6,337 bases of DNA from Spirochaetia bacterium. Lineage in GTDB: Bacteria; Spirochaetota; Spirochaetia; Sphaerochaetales; Sphaerochaetaceae. Each line of letters begins with the position of its first letter. Position 1 is the stretch's first letter. Location: assembly GCA_009929055.1 (NCBI GenBank), contig SABI01000148.1:1-6337 (forward strand), given 5' to 3'. Below the pieces are notes generated by a model, which was given only the letters and a program-made list of their open reading frames with translations, was not told where the DNA came from and searched no databases. Shown piece by piece: positions 5,709 through 6,337 of this stretch. The position numbers were made by a program, and so were the translations under genes.

Positions 5709-6337
5709 CTACGATAACATAAAAATGATGGCAAGGACTACACCTGTAATTCCTTCTCCACCAAGAAATCCACTAGCAAGAAGATTCACTTTCTCTTTTA
5801 AGTCACCTCTTTTCTTTAAAGGAACAAACCTTGAAGCAAGAATGAATAATAAAGATCCTACTCCCATAATTGATGAGATACTAAAAGGAAGGTAGACACC
5901 AAGACCTAAGGTAGCAGAAGGGAGGCGGAGTAGATAGAGAGCAATTCCGATAATCAATCCTATTGTGAAGGCTGGGATGTGAGAAAGTCCTCCTACCATC
6001 GCACTTACTGCCCTCGCTTGTGGAGCAGGAAGAGCTTCTGTTCCAAAGCCTCCAAAGGATTCTTTCAATACCAGAAGGGCAATTACAGAAACAACAGCCC
6101 CAATAACCCCTCCAATTCCTTCAGCAACAATTTGAGTAGTTGGGTTTGTTTTTAATAAATATCCTGATTTCGCATCATTCATTAAGTCTCCACTTAGCCC
6201 ACAGGCAATTGCAGTAACAGCGGCTATGCTAAATGCTTGGACAATACTTACGTTTGTCACCAATTGAATTGCTAAAAGGACAAGGATACCAAATATTTCC
6301 ATGGGGTTTATCCCTGTTTGACCTGTCAGCATTGCTG
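5709..6337 (-). CDS. OPT-family transporter, C-terminal part (gene runs off the window)
   Basis: This is the last third or so of a membrane transporter of the OPT (oligopeptide transporter / YSL) superfamily, which moves peptides or metal chelates, usually with protons. The frame stays open to the window edge. The ATG at 6332 has no Shine-Dalgarno site and corresponds to an internal methionine, since full-length OPT proteins have roughly 600 or more residues. Family hallmarks, counted from that methionine: GDLMNDAKSGYLL (48-60), GVYLPFSISSIMGVG (145-159) and the closing ASGFLGGEGITGVV (186-199). About six hydrophobic segments are visible (near 11-31, 31-46, 70-90, 119-136, 141-167 and 184-205), separated by a basic loop PLKKRGDLKEK (171-181). 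Substrate cannot be inferred. rlmN follows 25 bases downstream on the same strand. The 5' end and promoter lie outside the window. Confidence 0.88.
   Translation of the reverse strand, partial: AMLTGQTGINPMEIFGILVLLAIQLVTNVSIVQAFSIAAVTAIACGLSGDLMNDAKSGYLLKTNPTTQIVAEGIGGVIGAVVSVIALLVLKESFGGFGTEALPAPQARAVSAMVGGLSHIPAFTIGLIIGIALYLLRLPSATLGLGVYLPFSISSIMGVGSLLFILASRFVPLKKRGDLKEKVNLLASGFLGGEGITGVVLAIIFMLS

Noticed and set aside
5684..5734. Upstream ATG at 5734 for rlmN
   Set aside because: It would overlap the OPT gene by 26 bases, lacks a Shine-Dalgarno site and adds residues unlike the family, whereas the ATG at 5683 has AGAGGA at good spacing.

Overview
This AT-rich window probably comes from a spirochaete. 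The main evidence is the alanyl-tRNA synthetase. It is a complete short form that ends right after its editing domain, as in Borrelia and Treponema. A small secreted beta-barrel-like protein resembling spirochaetal outer-membrane proteins agrees with this. The lineage is inferred from gene content only. I see no rRNA, tRNA, CRISPR array, insertion sequence or prophage.

Layout. Positions 1-209 are AT-rich and hold no gene I can support. A divergent DprA/Smf-family gene runs rightward (249-1205) and meets, tail to tail with an 11-base gap, a leftward gene for a secreted protein of unknown function (1217-2212). The 99 bases between that gene and alaS (2312-4090) hold two back-to-back promoters. 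A small secreted barrel-like protein (4167-4646) follows alaS, with its own TTGACA-type promoter and an inverted repeat that covers its Shine-Dalgarno site. Its stop codon overlaps that of leftward rlmN (4643-5683). rlmN lies 25 bases downstream of the 3' part of a leftward OPT-family transporter gene (5709 to the window edge) and is probably co-transcribed with it.

How the genes relate. alaS and rlmN both serve translation (tRNA charging with proofreading; rRNA methylation at the peptidyl-transferase centre). The two secreted proteins and the transporter belong to the envelope. The DprA-like protein binds or handles DNA and carries a consensus-like sliding-clamp-binding peptide at its C-terminus. 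This is a mostly housekeeping neighbourhood, not an obvious defence or mobile island.

Most notable points: (1) three genes (dprA-like, the secreted protein, alaS) have no Shine-Dalgarno site but have a promoter whose -10 hexamer sits 6-10 bases before the start codon, suggesting leaderless mRNAs; (2) the QLSLF tail on a DprA-like protein whose Rossmann motif has lost the usual GSR arginine; (3) the inverted repeat plus T-tract over the ribosome-binding site at 4112-4166. I found no clearly new multi-gene system.
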